From positions 1-64,000 of the forward strand of contig NZ_JBMYXF010000005.1 in assembly GCF_049608145.1 (NCBI RefSeq): a stretch of DNA of 64,000 nucleotides, read 5' to 3'. The notes beneath the pieces are model-generated. The model did not search any database and was not told where the DNA came from. It saw nothing but the letters and a program-made list of their open reading frames with translations. Positions 1-8,683 of this stretch are shown in pieces. Each line of letters opens with the position of its first letter. Positions within the stretch are counted from its first letter, which is position 1. The position numbers were made by a program, and so were the translations under genes. This stretch comes from Halocynthiibacter sp049608145. GTDB lineage: Bacteria; Pseudomonadota; Alphaproteobacteria; Rhodobacterales; Rhodobacteraceae.

Positions 1-24
1 TTCTTGCTTGGGAATGCCTGAAAA

Positions 25-1209
25 TCAGACGCCGACGTCGACAATCGCCTGCGCAAGGATCGGAACGGTGTTGGCGTTCAGACCGGCGATGTTCAGGCGG
101 CTGTCGCCCACCATGTAGATCCCATGTTCCACCCGCAGTTTTTCAACTTGTTCAGGTGTAGCACCCAAACGAGAAAACATACCGCGATGTTCCGCAAGAA
201 ACCCAAAGCGATCTGAATTGGACAGACGTTTCAGTTCGGCTGCTAGCTGCTTGCGCAGTTCCAGCATGCCAAGACGTGTTTCTTCCAGTTCGGCCATCCA
301 GTCGGCTTTCAGCGCGTCATCGTTCAGGATGGTGCTGACGATGCGTGCACCGTGATCAGGTGGGAAAGAATAGTTCTGACGATTCAGGAAGGCGAGGTTC
401 GCTTGGCTGCGTGCCTTTAGGCTTTCATCCTGCGCAACTGCCATCAGAAGGCCCGTGCGTTCACGGTAGATCCCGAAGTTCTTGGAACAGCTGGCCGCGA
501 TAATGGTTTCGGGCATTTCGGACGCCACCATGCGCACGGCAGCCGCGTCATCTTCCAGACCGTCACCAAAACCTTGATAGGCGATGTCAACGAATGGCGT
601 CAGGTCTTTTTCTTGCATCAATGCAATTACTTCGGCCCATTGTGCCAGTGTTAGGTTTGCGCCGGTCGGATTGTGACAGCAGCCATGCAGCAGAATGACA
701 TCACCGGCTTTTGCGCCCTGAAGATCTTCCATCATGCCGTCGAAATTCACGGTTGGGGTGTCATCATTCAGATACCGGTATTCGGACATTGGCATGCCCA
801 GATATTTGATGATTGACGGATGGTTTGGCCAGGTCGGGGCAGAAAGCCAAACAGTGGCATCTGGTGCCGCCATTTTGATCAGCTCAAGTCCCTGGCGGAT
901 CGCGCCAGTGCCGCCAGGTGTCGCAACCGCTGCAACATTGTCACGGGAAACGGCGGATCCCAGAACCAGAGATACCATCGCATCGCCATACGCCGGATCG
1001 CCGGCAAGACCTGTATATGCCTTGCTGTCCTGTTCTTCCCAGATCTTCTTTTCCGCAGCCTTCACCGCCCGCATGACGGGGGTGTTGCCGCTGGCGTCCT
1101 TGTAAACACCAACGCCCAGATCGATCTTATCTGTGCGCGGGTCTTCGCGGTACATCGCCATCAGGGCGAGGATTTTATCGGCGGGCTGGTCTTTCAGGTT
1201 CGTCAGCAT
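25..1209 (-). CDS. Aromatic/aspartate aminotransferase (PLP, class I)
   Basis: A 394-residue fold-type I aminotransferase that moves an amino group from an aromatic amino acid or aspartate to 2-oxoglutarate in the cytoplasm. The PLP lysine lies in SCSKNFG (about K243). The cofactor-contact motif HNPTG is near residue 179 and D208/Y211 sit where the family binds the pyridine ring. The WPNH segment near 127-130 is typical of the AspC/TyrB subgroup (Ia). Length is normal. It lies one base downstream of the sulfurtransferase gene on the same strand, so the two are probably one operon; together they could take cysteine through 3-mercaptopyruvate, because class Ia enzymes can transaminate cysteine. 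Whether aspartate or tyrosine/phenylalanine is preferred cannot be read from sequence. The homogentisate pathway elsewhere in the window makes an aromatic role plausible. Confidence 0.92.
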   Translation of the reverse strand: MLTNLKDQPADKILALMAMYREDPRTDKIDLGVGVYKDASGNTPVMRAVKAAEKKIWEEQDSKAYTGLAGDPAYGDAMVSLVLGSAVSRDNVAAVATPGGTGAIRQGLELIKMAAPDATVWLSAPTWPNHPSIIKYLGMPMSEYRYLNDDTPTVNFDGMMEDLQGAKAGDVILLHGCCHNPTGANLTLAQWAEVIALMQEKDLTPFVDIAYQGFGDGLEDDAAAVRMVASEMPETIIAASCSKNFGIYRERTGLLMAVAQDESLKARSQANLAFLNRQNYSFPPDHGARIVSTILNDDALKADWMAELEETRLGMLELRKQLAAELKRLSNSDRFGFLAEHRGMFSRLGATPEQVEKLRVEHGIYMVGDSRLNIAGLNANTVPILAQAIVDVGV

Positions 1210-1210
1210 C

Positions 1211-2065
1211 TTATGCGTCGCTTTCCACTTTCAGGTCTGAATACATGCCCCATTCGGCCCAGGAGCCATCATAGAGCGCATGATCTTTTTTCCCCATCCG
1301 TTCCAGCGCAAGGCACAGAACGGCGGCGGTGACACCAGATCCACAGCTGGTGATCACGGGCTTGCCAAGGTCGGCACCCGCTGCTTCAAATACAGCCCGC
1401 AGATCTGTGGGGGATTTCATGGTTTTGTCATCGTTCAGCACGGTGGCGAACGGAACATTCTTTGAATTCGGAATACGGCCAGATCGCAGACCTTCCCGCG
1501 GTTCTGGTTCCAGCCCCGAGAAACGGCCCGCAGCGCGCGCATCAATAATGGTGTAATCCCGCAGTTTAGACGCCGCGGCGACCTGGGTCACATCTTTGAT
1601 CATATGGGCTTGGCGCTGTACGGTCATATGGCGGTCGCGCACAATTGGGGGCAGGTCTTCGGTGGGGCGGCCCTCTGCAATCCATTTTGGCAGTCCGCCA
1701 TCGAGAACCGCAATATCCATTTTGCCCATTAGGCGGAACAACCACCACACACGCGCGGCAGAGAAGAGGCCAGAGCCATCATAGACAACAACCTGATGTC
1801 CGTCACCCACGCCCATGGCGCGCATGCGGGACATGAATAATTCCACCGGTGGGGCCATATGTGGCAGTTCCGAACGTGGATCGGAAATCGCATCAATGTC
1901 AAAAAAACGCGCCCCGGGAATATGACAACCTTCGTATTCGGTGCGGGGATTGCGTTCTTCGGCCGGCATATACCAGCTTGCATCAATGATCCGCAGATCC
2001 GGGTCTTTTATATGCTTCGCCAGCCAGTCAGTGGAAACCAGTGTTTTCGGATCATCTGCTGTCAT
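1211..2065 (-). CDS. sseA: 3-mercaptopyruvate sulfurtransferase
   Basis: A 284-residue tandem-rhodanese protein: an N-terminal inactive rhodanese domain (about 10-135) and a C-terminal catalytic one (about 165-280). The active loop is CGSGVTA with the nucleophile at about C241. This loop is characteristic of 3-mercaptopyruvate sulfurtransferases rather than thiosulfate sulfurtransferases. The enzyme takes sulfur from 3-mercaptopyruvate, leaving pyruvate, and passes it to thiol or cyanide acceptors. It is the first gene of a pair with the aminotransferase, one base apart. Confidence 0.92.
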   Translation of the reverse strand: MTADDPKTLVSTDWLAKHIKDPDLRIIDASWYMPAEERNPRTEYEGCHIPGARFFDIDAISDPRSELPHMAPPVELFMSRMRAMGVGDGHQVVVYDGSGLFSAARVWWLFRLMGKMDIAVLDGGLPKWIAEGRPTEDLPPIVRDRHMTVQRQAHMIKDVTQVAAASKLRDYTIIDARAAGRFSGLEPEPREGLRSGRIPNSKNVPFATVLNDDKTMKSPTDLRAVFEAAGADLGKPVITSCGSGVTAAVLCLALERMGKKDHALYDGSWAEWGMYSDLKVESDA

Positions 2066-2174
2066 TTTTACCCCCGCATCATCACATACGCCCGCTTTGG
2101 GCGCTTAATTCCCTGCCTACTCCGATGCAAACGGGGGCGCAAGAAAAACACGAAAATTAACAGGTCTCAGACAC

Positions 2175-2206
2175 AAAAAGACGCAGAGGCCGGAAACCTC
2201 TGCGTC
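2175..2206 (-). terminator. Intrinsic terminator of the glycine-rich small gene
   Basis: A perfect 10-bp stem (2180-2189 with 2197-2206, loop 2190-2196) is followed on the minus strand by five T residues (2179-2175). It lies 29 bases past the stop codon of the small glycine-rich gene, so that gene is a separate transcription unit from sseA. Confidence 0.8.
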
Positions 2207-2235
2207 TCATTGCACCTTACTCAACAGAGCACTCT

Positions 2236-2526
2236 TTACTTCGCGAGGGCTTTACGTACGACCGCAACAATGGCCAGAACAACACCACCGCCAACACCAC
2301 CAGAAGCGAGTTGACCAACAATTGCACCAATGTCCAAGCCACCGCCGGCTGCCGCATCGGCAAGTCCACCTGCACCCACCATGCTCAGGATTGTGCCACC
2401 AAGCCCACCGCCGGCGATGCCCGCGATTGAATTGATAAGCGTCCCTTGGTTCAGATCCTTCAGTGCGCCACCTGCGACGTTACCACCGATTGCACCTGCA
2501 ACAAGACTGACAATCGTTCCAAACAT
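2236..2526 (-). CDS. Small glycine/alanine-rich hydrophobic protein
   Basis: A 96-residue protein composed almost entirely of Gly, Ala, Ile, Leu and Val, with GxxxG-like spacings (AGAIGGNVAGG, AGGGLGG, GGVGGGVV) and a basic C-terminus ending RKALAK. I chose the ATG at 2526 because an AAGGGG ribosome site lies six bases upstream; a longer reading from 2589 has none. The composition suggests a glycine-zipper membrane-associated or channel-like peptide, but I do not recognise the family. It is monocistronic and ends at a strong terminator. Confidence 0.7.
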   Translation of the reverse strand: MFGTIVSLVAGAIGGNVAGGALKDLNQGTLINSIAGIAGGGLGGTILSMVGAGGLADAAAGGGLDIGAIVGQLASGGVGGGVVLAIVAVVRKALAK

Positions 2527-2815
2527 GTTATACCCCTTACCGCTTTTATACAGCAGATGATCAAGACCATTCCCTGACTGATCACCCACGCCCCGATGTT
2601 TTACCGGTTGTGCATCCTAAATATTGAAGTGGAGGCCAGAAGATCAGGGGAAAAGGACAATAGTTTTCCCACAGCCAGGGAATGCCATGGTGTAAATTCG
2701 AACTGAATGCAGATAAATGGTTGACCGTGAGAGGCTTGTCTTATTGGCAGTGCTTGTGTTCAACTCTCAGAGTTGTTTCTGAGTGTTTAGAGGCTGATTT
2801 ACGAATACGGTTATT

Positions 2816-3571
2816 TTGCTCGTCATTGGGTTTAGCCTAGCTTTTCTAGCTGCGCGATTTTTGATCCAAAAACTGCTTATTTTGACAGCATCGTTGATAT
2901 CTTGGGGCTTTGGAAACATAAAAAGAAATCTGTCTGAGGGGAGAAAACAAAAACGCGTAGGGGGTTCTGCCAGCAAGCCTCCTTTGAGTAAAGGGTTGTT
3001 AGAAAATTATGACTACAGTATTTCTACCCGAGAAGAAATTAACGCGTTGGTGCTTAAATTCGATGTTCCCGAGAATCCGGTCACGACAACACTGACACAT
3101 GGGAACCGTATTGATTGTTTGAATCGCCACAATTACCGCGACAAAGGTAAAACTGATGAGAGTTGGCTTGTTTATGGTCAACGTTATGAGGTGATCAAGA
3201 GAATCCATCCCAATCGGTCAGGTTTGCTGCAAAAAGGGGCTGTCGTTACATTTTTGGGGTATTATGTTTTCCCGTATGACAATGGTCTTCGTCTGTATTT
3301 CGAAGATGCTGACCGTCGAGAAATTTACCTTGAGTTTGAAGGCAACATACCCTCGGATGATCAGATACAAATGTGGAGGTCCGGGATGAACGCGGAGTAT
3401 CTCAAGGTGCTGCCCGATAATCCACGCTCGACTGAATTAAAAACCTTCGGCGCGGTTGTTTCTGCACTGAAAGGTACTCTGGATCGTGAAAGCTGGCGCA
3501 GGGTATGTGATCAGGCATATAACGAGGGGTTCGCAGCTGGCGCCGAAGCGGCTCGTTCGAACAAAAACTGA
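2816..3571 (+). CDS. Orphan membrane-anchored hypothetical protein
   Basis: A 251-residue open frame with no in-frame ATG near its start; the first usable codon is TTG at 2816, 18 bases after an in-frame stop, and no convincing ribosome site is visible. Residues 1-33 are hydrophobic and would span the membrane once. A basic linker (KRNLSEGRKQKRVGG) and a soluble, mostly beta-looking domain with many charged residues follow, ending in an Ala/Glu-rich helix. I do not recognise it. The stretch is noticeably more AT-rich than its neighbours, which together with the isolated position suggests a recently acquired gene. The start is uncertain; the frame itself is convincing because of its length and protein-like composition. 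Confidence 0.55.
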   Translation: MLVIGFSLAFLAARFLIQKLLILTASLISWGFGNIKRNLSEGRKQKRVGGSASKPPLSKGLLENYDYSISTREEINALVLKFDVPENPVTTTLTHGNRIDCLNRHNYRDKGKTDESWLVYGQRYEVIKRIHPNRSGLLQKGAVVTFLGYYVFPYDNGLRLYFEDADRREIYLEFEGNIPSDDQIQMWRSGMNAEYLKVLPDNPRSTELKTFGAVVSALKGTLDRESWRRVCDQAYNEGFAAGAEAARSNKN

Positions 3572-3641
3572 CCGATACGCAGAACGATGGATCCCAATAA
3601 CTGTGGATATGTCATGGCTTTGCATAGAAACCGGGGGAAGG

Positions 3642-4124
3642 TTACCCTTCTTTCAGCAACCGCTGTTTCTGACGGCCCCAATCGCGCTTGGCCTCGGTTG
3701 CGCGTTTGTCGTGGTTTTTCTTACCTTTGGCGACGCCGATCTTAATCTTCACGCGGCCTACATGGTTGAAATACATCACCAGCGGCACAAGCGTCATGCC
3801 CTTACGAGACGTCGCCTGCCAAAGCCGTGACAGTTCTTTGCGCGACACCATCAATTTGCGACGTCGCTTCTCTTCATGACCAAACATCACCGCCTGCTTG
3901 TAAGGCGCAACATAACTGTTCACGAGCCAAAGTTCACCATCCTCAACCGCAGCATAGCTTTCGGCAATATTGGTTTGACCCACCCGCATGGATTTCACTT
4001 CAGATCCTTCAAGCACGACGCCGCATTCAATGTCATCCTCGATGGCATAGTCATAGCGTGCGCGCCGGTTCTCAGCGATCACTTTGTAGTTTTTTTCTTC
4101 TGCGGTCTTGGGTTTCTTAGCCAT
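3642..4124 (-). CDS. smpB: SsrA-binding protein SmpB
   Basis: A 160-residue SmpB, the partner of tmRNA in trans-translation, which rescues ribosomes stalled on broken mRNAs. The family motif is visible at the N-terminal side (NRRARYDYAIEDDIECG, then VLEGSEVKSMR) and the basic C-terminal tail (KGKKNHDKRATEAKRDWGR) is the part that enters the mRNA channel in characterised SmpB. Length is standard. It lies downstream of dapA on the same strand, separated by a hairpin repeat. The tmRNA gene itself is not in this window. Confidence 0.97.
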   Translation of the reverse strand: MAKKPKTAEEKNYKVIAENRRARYDYAIEDDIECGVVLEGSEVKSMRVGQTNIAESYAAVEDGELWLVNSYVAPYKQAVMFGHEEKRRRKLMVSRKELSRLWQATSRKGMTLVPLVMYFNHVGRVKIKIGVAKGKKNHDKRATEAKRDWGRQKQRLLKEG

Positions 4125-4202
4125 AGGGATGATCTATGCGCTCTGGCGACAGGTGTAAAGGTGCGGCGCATTGCGCGCTTGCGCGACACCTTTTCATCTT
4201 GC

Positions 4203-4238
4203 CCGAAATACTCCGGGGGTTTGGGGGCAGAGCCCCCA
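4203..4238 (-). repeat. Rhodobacterales-type G5C/GC5 hairpin repeat at the end of dapA
   Basis: TGGGGGC (4222-4228) pairs with GCCCCCA (4232-4238) around a 3-base loop, followed on the minus strand by a C-rich segment and GGAGTATTTCGGGCAAG. It starts six bases past the dapA stop. From memory, very similar sequences recur in intergenic spaces of many Rhodobacterales, so I treat it as a dispersed element that probably acts as a transcript-end hairpin. No T-run follows, so it is not a canonical intrinsic terminator. Confidence 0.6.
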
Positions 4239-4244
4239 TTTTGG

Positions 4245-5120
4245 TCAGTTGATCAGGCCTGCATGACGCATGGCAGCATCGATCTGCGCTTTGGTGTCAT
4301 CCAAAAGCCCTGTCAGCGGGGAACGCACCTCTTCTGAACAGAGGTCAAGTTTTGACAAACCATATTTTGCACCGGTCAGGCCAGGTTCAATAAAGATCGC
4401 CTCATGCAGGGGCATCAGTTTGTCTTGGTATTCCAGTGCCTTCGCGTAATCCCCCGCCAGCGTCGCTGCTTGGAATTCCGCGCAAAGACGCGGTGCAACA
4501 TTCGCTGTCACGGAAATACAACCAACACCACCATGGGCGTTAAACCCTAGCGCAGAGGCATCTTCACCGGACAGCTGAATGAAATCTGCACCACAGCTTG
4601 CACGCTGTTGGCTGACGCGGGCGATATCGCCGGTTGCGTCTTTCACAGCGACAATGCGCGGCAGCTTTGCCAGTTCACCCATGGTTTCCGGTGTCATATC
4701 AACAACGGAACGGCCCGGGATGTTGTAAATCACAATCGGCAGATCGCAGGCGTCATGGGCCGCTTTGAAATGTGCGTAAAGGCCGCGTTGGGTTGGCTTG
4801 TTATAATACGGCGTCACCACCAGACCAGCCGTCGCACCCACACGTTCCGCGTGCTGCAGGAAACGCACGGTTTCAACGGTGTTATTGCTGCCGGCACCGG
4901 CGATCACGGGGATACGTCCGGCCACAACTTCAACAACAGCCTCAATCACGGCCTCATGTTCTTCATGGGTCAGGGTTGGGCTTTCACCGGTTGTCCCGAC
5001 AGGCACAAGACCGTCGGACCCCTCAGCAATATGCCATTCCACAAGTTTCTTAAGCGCAACAAAATCCACCTGGCCGTCTTTCAACGGCGTAACCAATGCG
5101 GGCAGAGAGCCAGTAAACAT
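4245..5120 (-). CDS. dapA: 4-hydroxy-tetrahydrodipicolinate synthase
   Basis: A 291-residue class I aldolase that condenses pyruvate with aspartate semialdehyde, the first committed step of diaminopimelate and lysine synthesis. The Schiff-base lysine is in VAVKDATGD (K160), the proton-relay tyrosine in IYNIPGRS (Y132), and the pyruvate-binding GTTGES loop is at 42-47. Length and motifs are those of a typical DapA. It is divergent from the lytic transglycosylase gene, so the 150 bases between them hold both promoters. Confidence 0.97.
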   Translation of the reverse strand: MFTGSLPALVTPLKDGQVDFVALKKLVEWHIAEGSDGLVPVGTTGESPTLTHEEHEAVIEAVVEVVAGRIPVIAGAGSNNTVETVRFLQHAERVGATAGLVVTPYYNKPTQRGLYAHFKAAHDACDLPIVIYNIPGRSVVDMTPETMGELAKLPRIVAVKDATGDIARVSQQRASCGADFIQLSGEDASALGFNAHGGVGCISVTANVAPRLCAEFQAATLAGDYAKALEYQDKLMPLHEAIFIEPGLTGAKYGLSKLDLCSEEVRSPLTGLLDDTKAQIDAAMRHAGLIN

Positions 5121-5273
5121 GATACGCTTCCTTTGTGTTGCGGGCGATTGTTCGCCATAAATGTCATTCTCGCGGCGGATCAGTGCCGCCGCGTCTCTCT
5201 ATCCGGGATTGTGACTTGTTGGAAGGGGGAGATCAGTTAGATTTGCGCCCAAAACAGCGTGATTCTGCGCAAA

Positions 5274-7247
5274 ATGAGGAATGTAGTGGTGCGGACAGCT
5301 TTTCAATTCATCTTGGCGTTGTGCTTTGTGGCGATTCTGACCCTGTCTCCTGCGCAGGCCCAATCGCGTCAGGACGCTTCTGCCTTGGCGCGTGCGTTGG
5401 AAGCGGTGAAAACGGAAAACTGGCCCGCCGCGCAATCTGCCGCCCGTGCCTCTGGCGAAGTCGGGCGTGATGTTGTGCAATGGTTGCGCCTGCGTGCGCC
5501 GGAAGGCTCTTTTTCCGAATACCGTGATTTTCTGGCACGTCGTGGCGATTGGCCTGGTTTGAAACTGCTGCGTCGCCGGGGCGAAGCCAGCATTGATGAA
5601 AATACGCCACTGCGTCAGGTGGTTGCCTATTTCGAGGAACAGAAACCGCAAACCGGCCATGGTGCGCTGTATTACGCCCGTGCCTTGCGGGAAACCGGCA
5701 ATCCAAATGATGCGCGTGCGCAGATCGTACGCGCCTGGCAATCCCTTCCAGTCGAAGAAGATGAAGACCGCGAGATCTACCTTGGTCGTTACGCAGGTCT
5801 TCTGGAAAGCCATCACAATGCACGTTTGGATCATTTTCTGTGGCGTGCGGATCGGGAAGAAATCGCCAAAATGATGCCGCTGGCATCGGCGGGTTGGCAA
5901 GCACTGGCGCGTGCGCGTATGGGGCTGCGTCGGGATGAAGATGGTGTTGATGGGCTGATCGAAGCCGTGCCTTCCAGTTTGCAGAACGATCCGGGCCTTG
6001 CCTGGGAACGGTTCACTTGGCGTGCGCGCAAAGGTCGTTATGACAGTGCTGCGGAACTGGCCATTTCACAGGCAGGCAGTCGTGTTGGCACTGGTGAAGC
6101 CAATCGTTGGGGACACTGGCAACGTGCGATTGCGCGTCAGTTGATGCGCGACGGGAAAAACCGTGCAGCGTATCGTCTGGCCGCGACCCATGGCATGACA
6201 TCCGGCAGCAACTTTGCTGATCTGGAATGGCTTGCGGGCTATATTGCGTTGCGTAAGTTGAACGATGCCGAAACTGCGGCCCGTCATTTCGCCCGCTTTA
6301 AGGACGCTGTCTTTACCCCCATCAGCCTTGGTCGGGCGGGGTATTGGCAGGGCCGGGCGCAGGAAGCGTTGGGCAATGATGCCCGTGCCGCGGAATTCTA
6401 TCGTGCGGGCGCGCAGTTCCAGACCAGCTTTTATGGTCAGCTGGCGGCAGAACGTGTTGGTGTTTCGATGGATGAACGCCTGACCGGGGGCGAGGAATTT
6501 GAAAACTGGCGCAATGCCCCATTTCTGAAAAGCACTGTTTTTCAAGCTGGCTTTCTGTTGCATCAGGCCGGGGATCTATCCCTGTCTGAACGTTTCCTGA
6601 CCCATCTGACAGAAACCCTGCCCCGGGCCGAAATTGGTCAGCTTGGCAATCTTGCTGTCGCGCTGAAAGAACCCCATTTGGCGGTGATGATCGGCAAGCG
6701 TGCGGCGTCTCGTGGGTTGACCTTGCATGCGGCGTATTACCCGTTGCATCCGCTGATTGAGGGGCGTTTGCCTGTGGTGCCTGAACTGGCCTTGTCCATT
6801 GCCCGGCGTGAAAGCGAATTTGATCCGGTGGTGATTTCCGGTGCAGGTGCCCGTGGCTTGATGCAACTGATGCCACGTACCGCGCAGCAGGTGTCAGGTG
6901 AACTGGGCATTCGTTATAATCTTCAGGGGCTGACATCGGATCCAGAATATAACGCCCGCCTTGGATCAACCTACCTGGCGGGGCTGGTTGAGGAATTTGG
7001 CACAGCGTATCCCCTTGTTGCTGCTGGGTATAATGCCGGGCCGTCCCGCCCGATCCGCTGGATGGAACGCTATGGTGATCCGCGTCGTGAACGCACCGAT
7101 CCTGTTGACTGGATTGAACATATTCCATTCCGTGAAACCCGGAACTATGTGATGCGCGTGATGGAAAGCATGATCGTATATCGTGCGCGCCTGTCCGGTC
7201 AGACAAGCCCCATCACCCTGTCAGAGGAATTGCGACGTACACGCTGA
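5274..7247 (+). CDS. Soluble lytic murein transglycosylase (Slt70-like)
   Basis: An exported enzyme of about 657 residues that cleaves the glycan strand of peptidoglycan with formation of 1,6-anhydro-MurNAc. An N-terminal signal peptide ends after SPAQAQ. A long alpha-helical superhelix region follows (about 35-480) with repeated Ala/Arg-rich helices. The SLT catalytic domain is C-terminal, with the catalytic glutamate in ARRESEFDP and the following GARGLMQLMP and AAGYNAGP motifs. I chose the ATG at 5274 over the GTG at 5259 because the signal peptide then begins MRNVVVR; neither has a good ribosome site. The gene is convergent with livF, only six bases apart. Confidence 0.93.
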   Translation: MRNVVVRTAFQFILALCFVAILTLSPAQAQSRQDASALARALEAVKTENWPAAQSAARASGEVGRDVVQWLRLRAPEGSFSEYRDFLARRGDWPGLKLLRRRGEASIDENTPLRQVVAYFEEQKPQTGHGALYYARALRETGNPNDARAQIVRAWQSLPVEEDEDREIYLGRYAGLLESHHNARLDHFLWRADREEIAKMMPLASAGWQALARARMGLRRDEDGVDGLIEAVPSSLQNDPGLAWERFTWRARKGRYDSAAELAISQAGSRVGTGEANRWGHWQRAIARQLMRDGKNRAAYRLAATHGMTSGSNFADLEWLAGYIALRKLNDAETAARHFARFKDAVFTPISLGRAGYWQGRAQEALGNDARAAEFYRAGAQFQTSFYGQLAAERVGVSMDERLTGGEEFENWRNAPFLKSTVFQAGFLLHQAGDLSLSERFLTHLTETLPRAEIGQLGNLAVALKEPHLAVMIGKRAASRGLTLHAAYYPLHPLIEGRLPVVPELALSIARRESEFDPVVISGAGARGLMQLMPRTAQQVSGELGIRYNLQGLTSDPEYNARLGSTYLAGLVEEFGTAYPLVAAGYNAGPSRPIRWMERYGDPRRERTDPVDWIEHIPFRETRNYVMRVMESMIVYRARLSGQTSPITLSEELRRTR

Positions 7248-7253
7248 ATAGGT

Positions 7254-7961
7254 TCAGACACCAAGATTGCGGCGGATCACTTCGGGATCTGCCTGCAAAT
7301 CTGCCCGGCTGAGCGTTTCCAGATTGCGCCCATTTTCAACAAACACAGCTTTGTCCGCCAATGTCAGGATCGCATCGACCCGCTGTTCCACCAAAACAAC
7401 GGCAAGCCCCTGATCGCGCATGCTGACGATCACATCCTGAATTTGCGCAACGACAGAGGGCTGCAACCCTTCGCCTGGTTCATCCAAAAGCAAAACCTGC
7501 GGATCAATCGCCAGGGCCCGGGCGGTGGCTAACATTTGCTGTTCGCCACCTGACAATGTGCCCGCCTGTTGTTTTAGGCGTTCGCGCAGTCGGGGGAAGA
7601 GATCCAGCACTTTTTCACGCATCTCGCGGCGTTTGCTGCCTTTGAAATTGCGCGCCATCAAGCCAACTTCGATGTTTTCTGCGACAGACAGTTCCGGAAA
7701 CAGGCGCCGCCCCTGCGGCACAAGCGCGATGCCTTGGCGGGGGGTATCATGTGGCGGCCTGGCGCTGACGTTTTCACCGTTTAAGGCAATGTCGCCACCG
7801 GTTACCGGAACGATCCCCATGATCGCGCGCATCAATGTTGTTTTGCCTGCACCATTGCGGCCCAGAATGCAGGTGATCTCACCCGCTTGGGCGGTGACAG
7901 ACAGGTCATACAGCACCTGCACCTTACCATAATGGGCGGAAACGGAATTGATTTCCAACAT
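7254..7961 (-). CDS. livF: Branched-chain-type ABC transporter ATP-binding protein
   Basis: A 235-residue ATPase of the LivF type. Walker A is GRNGAGKTT (about 34-42), the signature is LSGGEQQ and Walker B is VLLLDEP. The absence of the long LivG-type insertion and its place as last gene of the operon fit LivF. It energises import with LivG through the LivM/LivH permease. Its start overlaps the livG stop by one base, indicating coupled translation. The substrate is unknown; Liv systems also import amides, urea and aromatic acids. Confidence 0.95.
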   Translation of the reverse strand: MLEINSVSAHYGKVQVLYDLSVTAQAGEITCILGRNGAGKTTLMRAIMGIVPVTGGDIALNGENVSARPPHDTPRQGIALVPQGRRLFPELSVAENIEVGLMARNFKGSKRREMREKVLDLFPRLRERLKQQAGTLSGGEQQMLATARALAIDPQVLLLDEPGEGLQPSVVAQIQDVIVSMRDQGLAVVLVEQRVDAILTLADKAVFVENGRNLETLSRADLQADPEVIRRNLGV

Positions 7962-8683
7962 TATGCGCCCCCCAGATATGCAGCCTGAACATCGGCATTT
8001 GCGCGGATCTCATCTGGGGTGCCTCGGGCCAGAACTTCGCCGTTGTTCAGGACAGTCAGGCTGTCGGACACTTCCATCACCACGTTCATATTGTGTTCGA
8101 TCAGCAGAATGGTGGTTTCCCCGCGCAGATCACGCACAAGGTCTTTGAAGGCTTCTACCTCGGGCAGGGCCAGGCCTTGTGTGGGTTCGTCAAGAATGAA
8201 AAGTTCTGGGTTTTGGGCAAGCCCCATGGCGATTTCAAGCACGCGTTGGTGCCCGTATGACAGATCCCCGGCCAGCTGATCCGCCTGATCGGTCATGCCG
8301 ACACGTTCCAGCACGCCATTCACTTTTGCCTGCACCGCAGCCCGATCACGCCCAAGGACACGCCGTACTGCAAGCGCCACGTTTTCACGCACCGGCAGTT
8401 TGCCAAAGATCGATGTGATTTGGAATGTATAGGCAATGCCAAGGCTGATGCGTTTATGGGCGGGGAGGCGGGTGACTTCGGCCCCATCAAACCAGACTTT
8501 GCCGCGCGTGGCGGGAATGCGGCCAGACAGCATGCCGACAAAGGTAGATTTGCCCGCCCCATTCGGCCCAATCAACGCGTGGATTTCACCGCGCGGTAAG
8601 GTGAAATCAATGTTGTAATTTGCATTCAGCCCGCCATAGGTTTTGGTCAAGCCTTTGGTTTCAAGGATATTCATGGCAGCCAT
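7961..8683 (-). CDS. livG: Branched-chain-type ABC transporter ATP-binding protein
   Basis: A 240-residue ATPase of the LivG type, with Walker A GPNGAGKST near residue 40, signature LSYGHQR and Walker B LFILDEPTQGL. The ATG at 8683 has a GGAGG eight bases upstream; a second ATG at 8674 overlaps the livM stop as ATGA and is a possible alternative. The C-terminus ends ADVQAAYLGGA, the typical tail of this group. Confidence 0.95.
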   Translation of the reverse strand: MAAMNILETKGLTKTYGGLNANYNIDFTLPRGEIHALIGPNGAGKSTFVGMLSGRIPATRGKVWFDGAEVTRLPAHKRISLGIAYTFQITSIFGKLPVRENVALAVRRVLGRDRAAVQAKVNGVLERVGMTDQADQLAGDLSYGHQRVLEIAMGLAQNPELFILDEPTQGLALPEVEAFKDLVRDLRGETTILLIEHNMNVVMEVSDSLTVLNNGEVLARGTPDEIRANADVQAAYLGGA

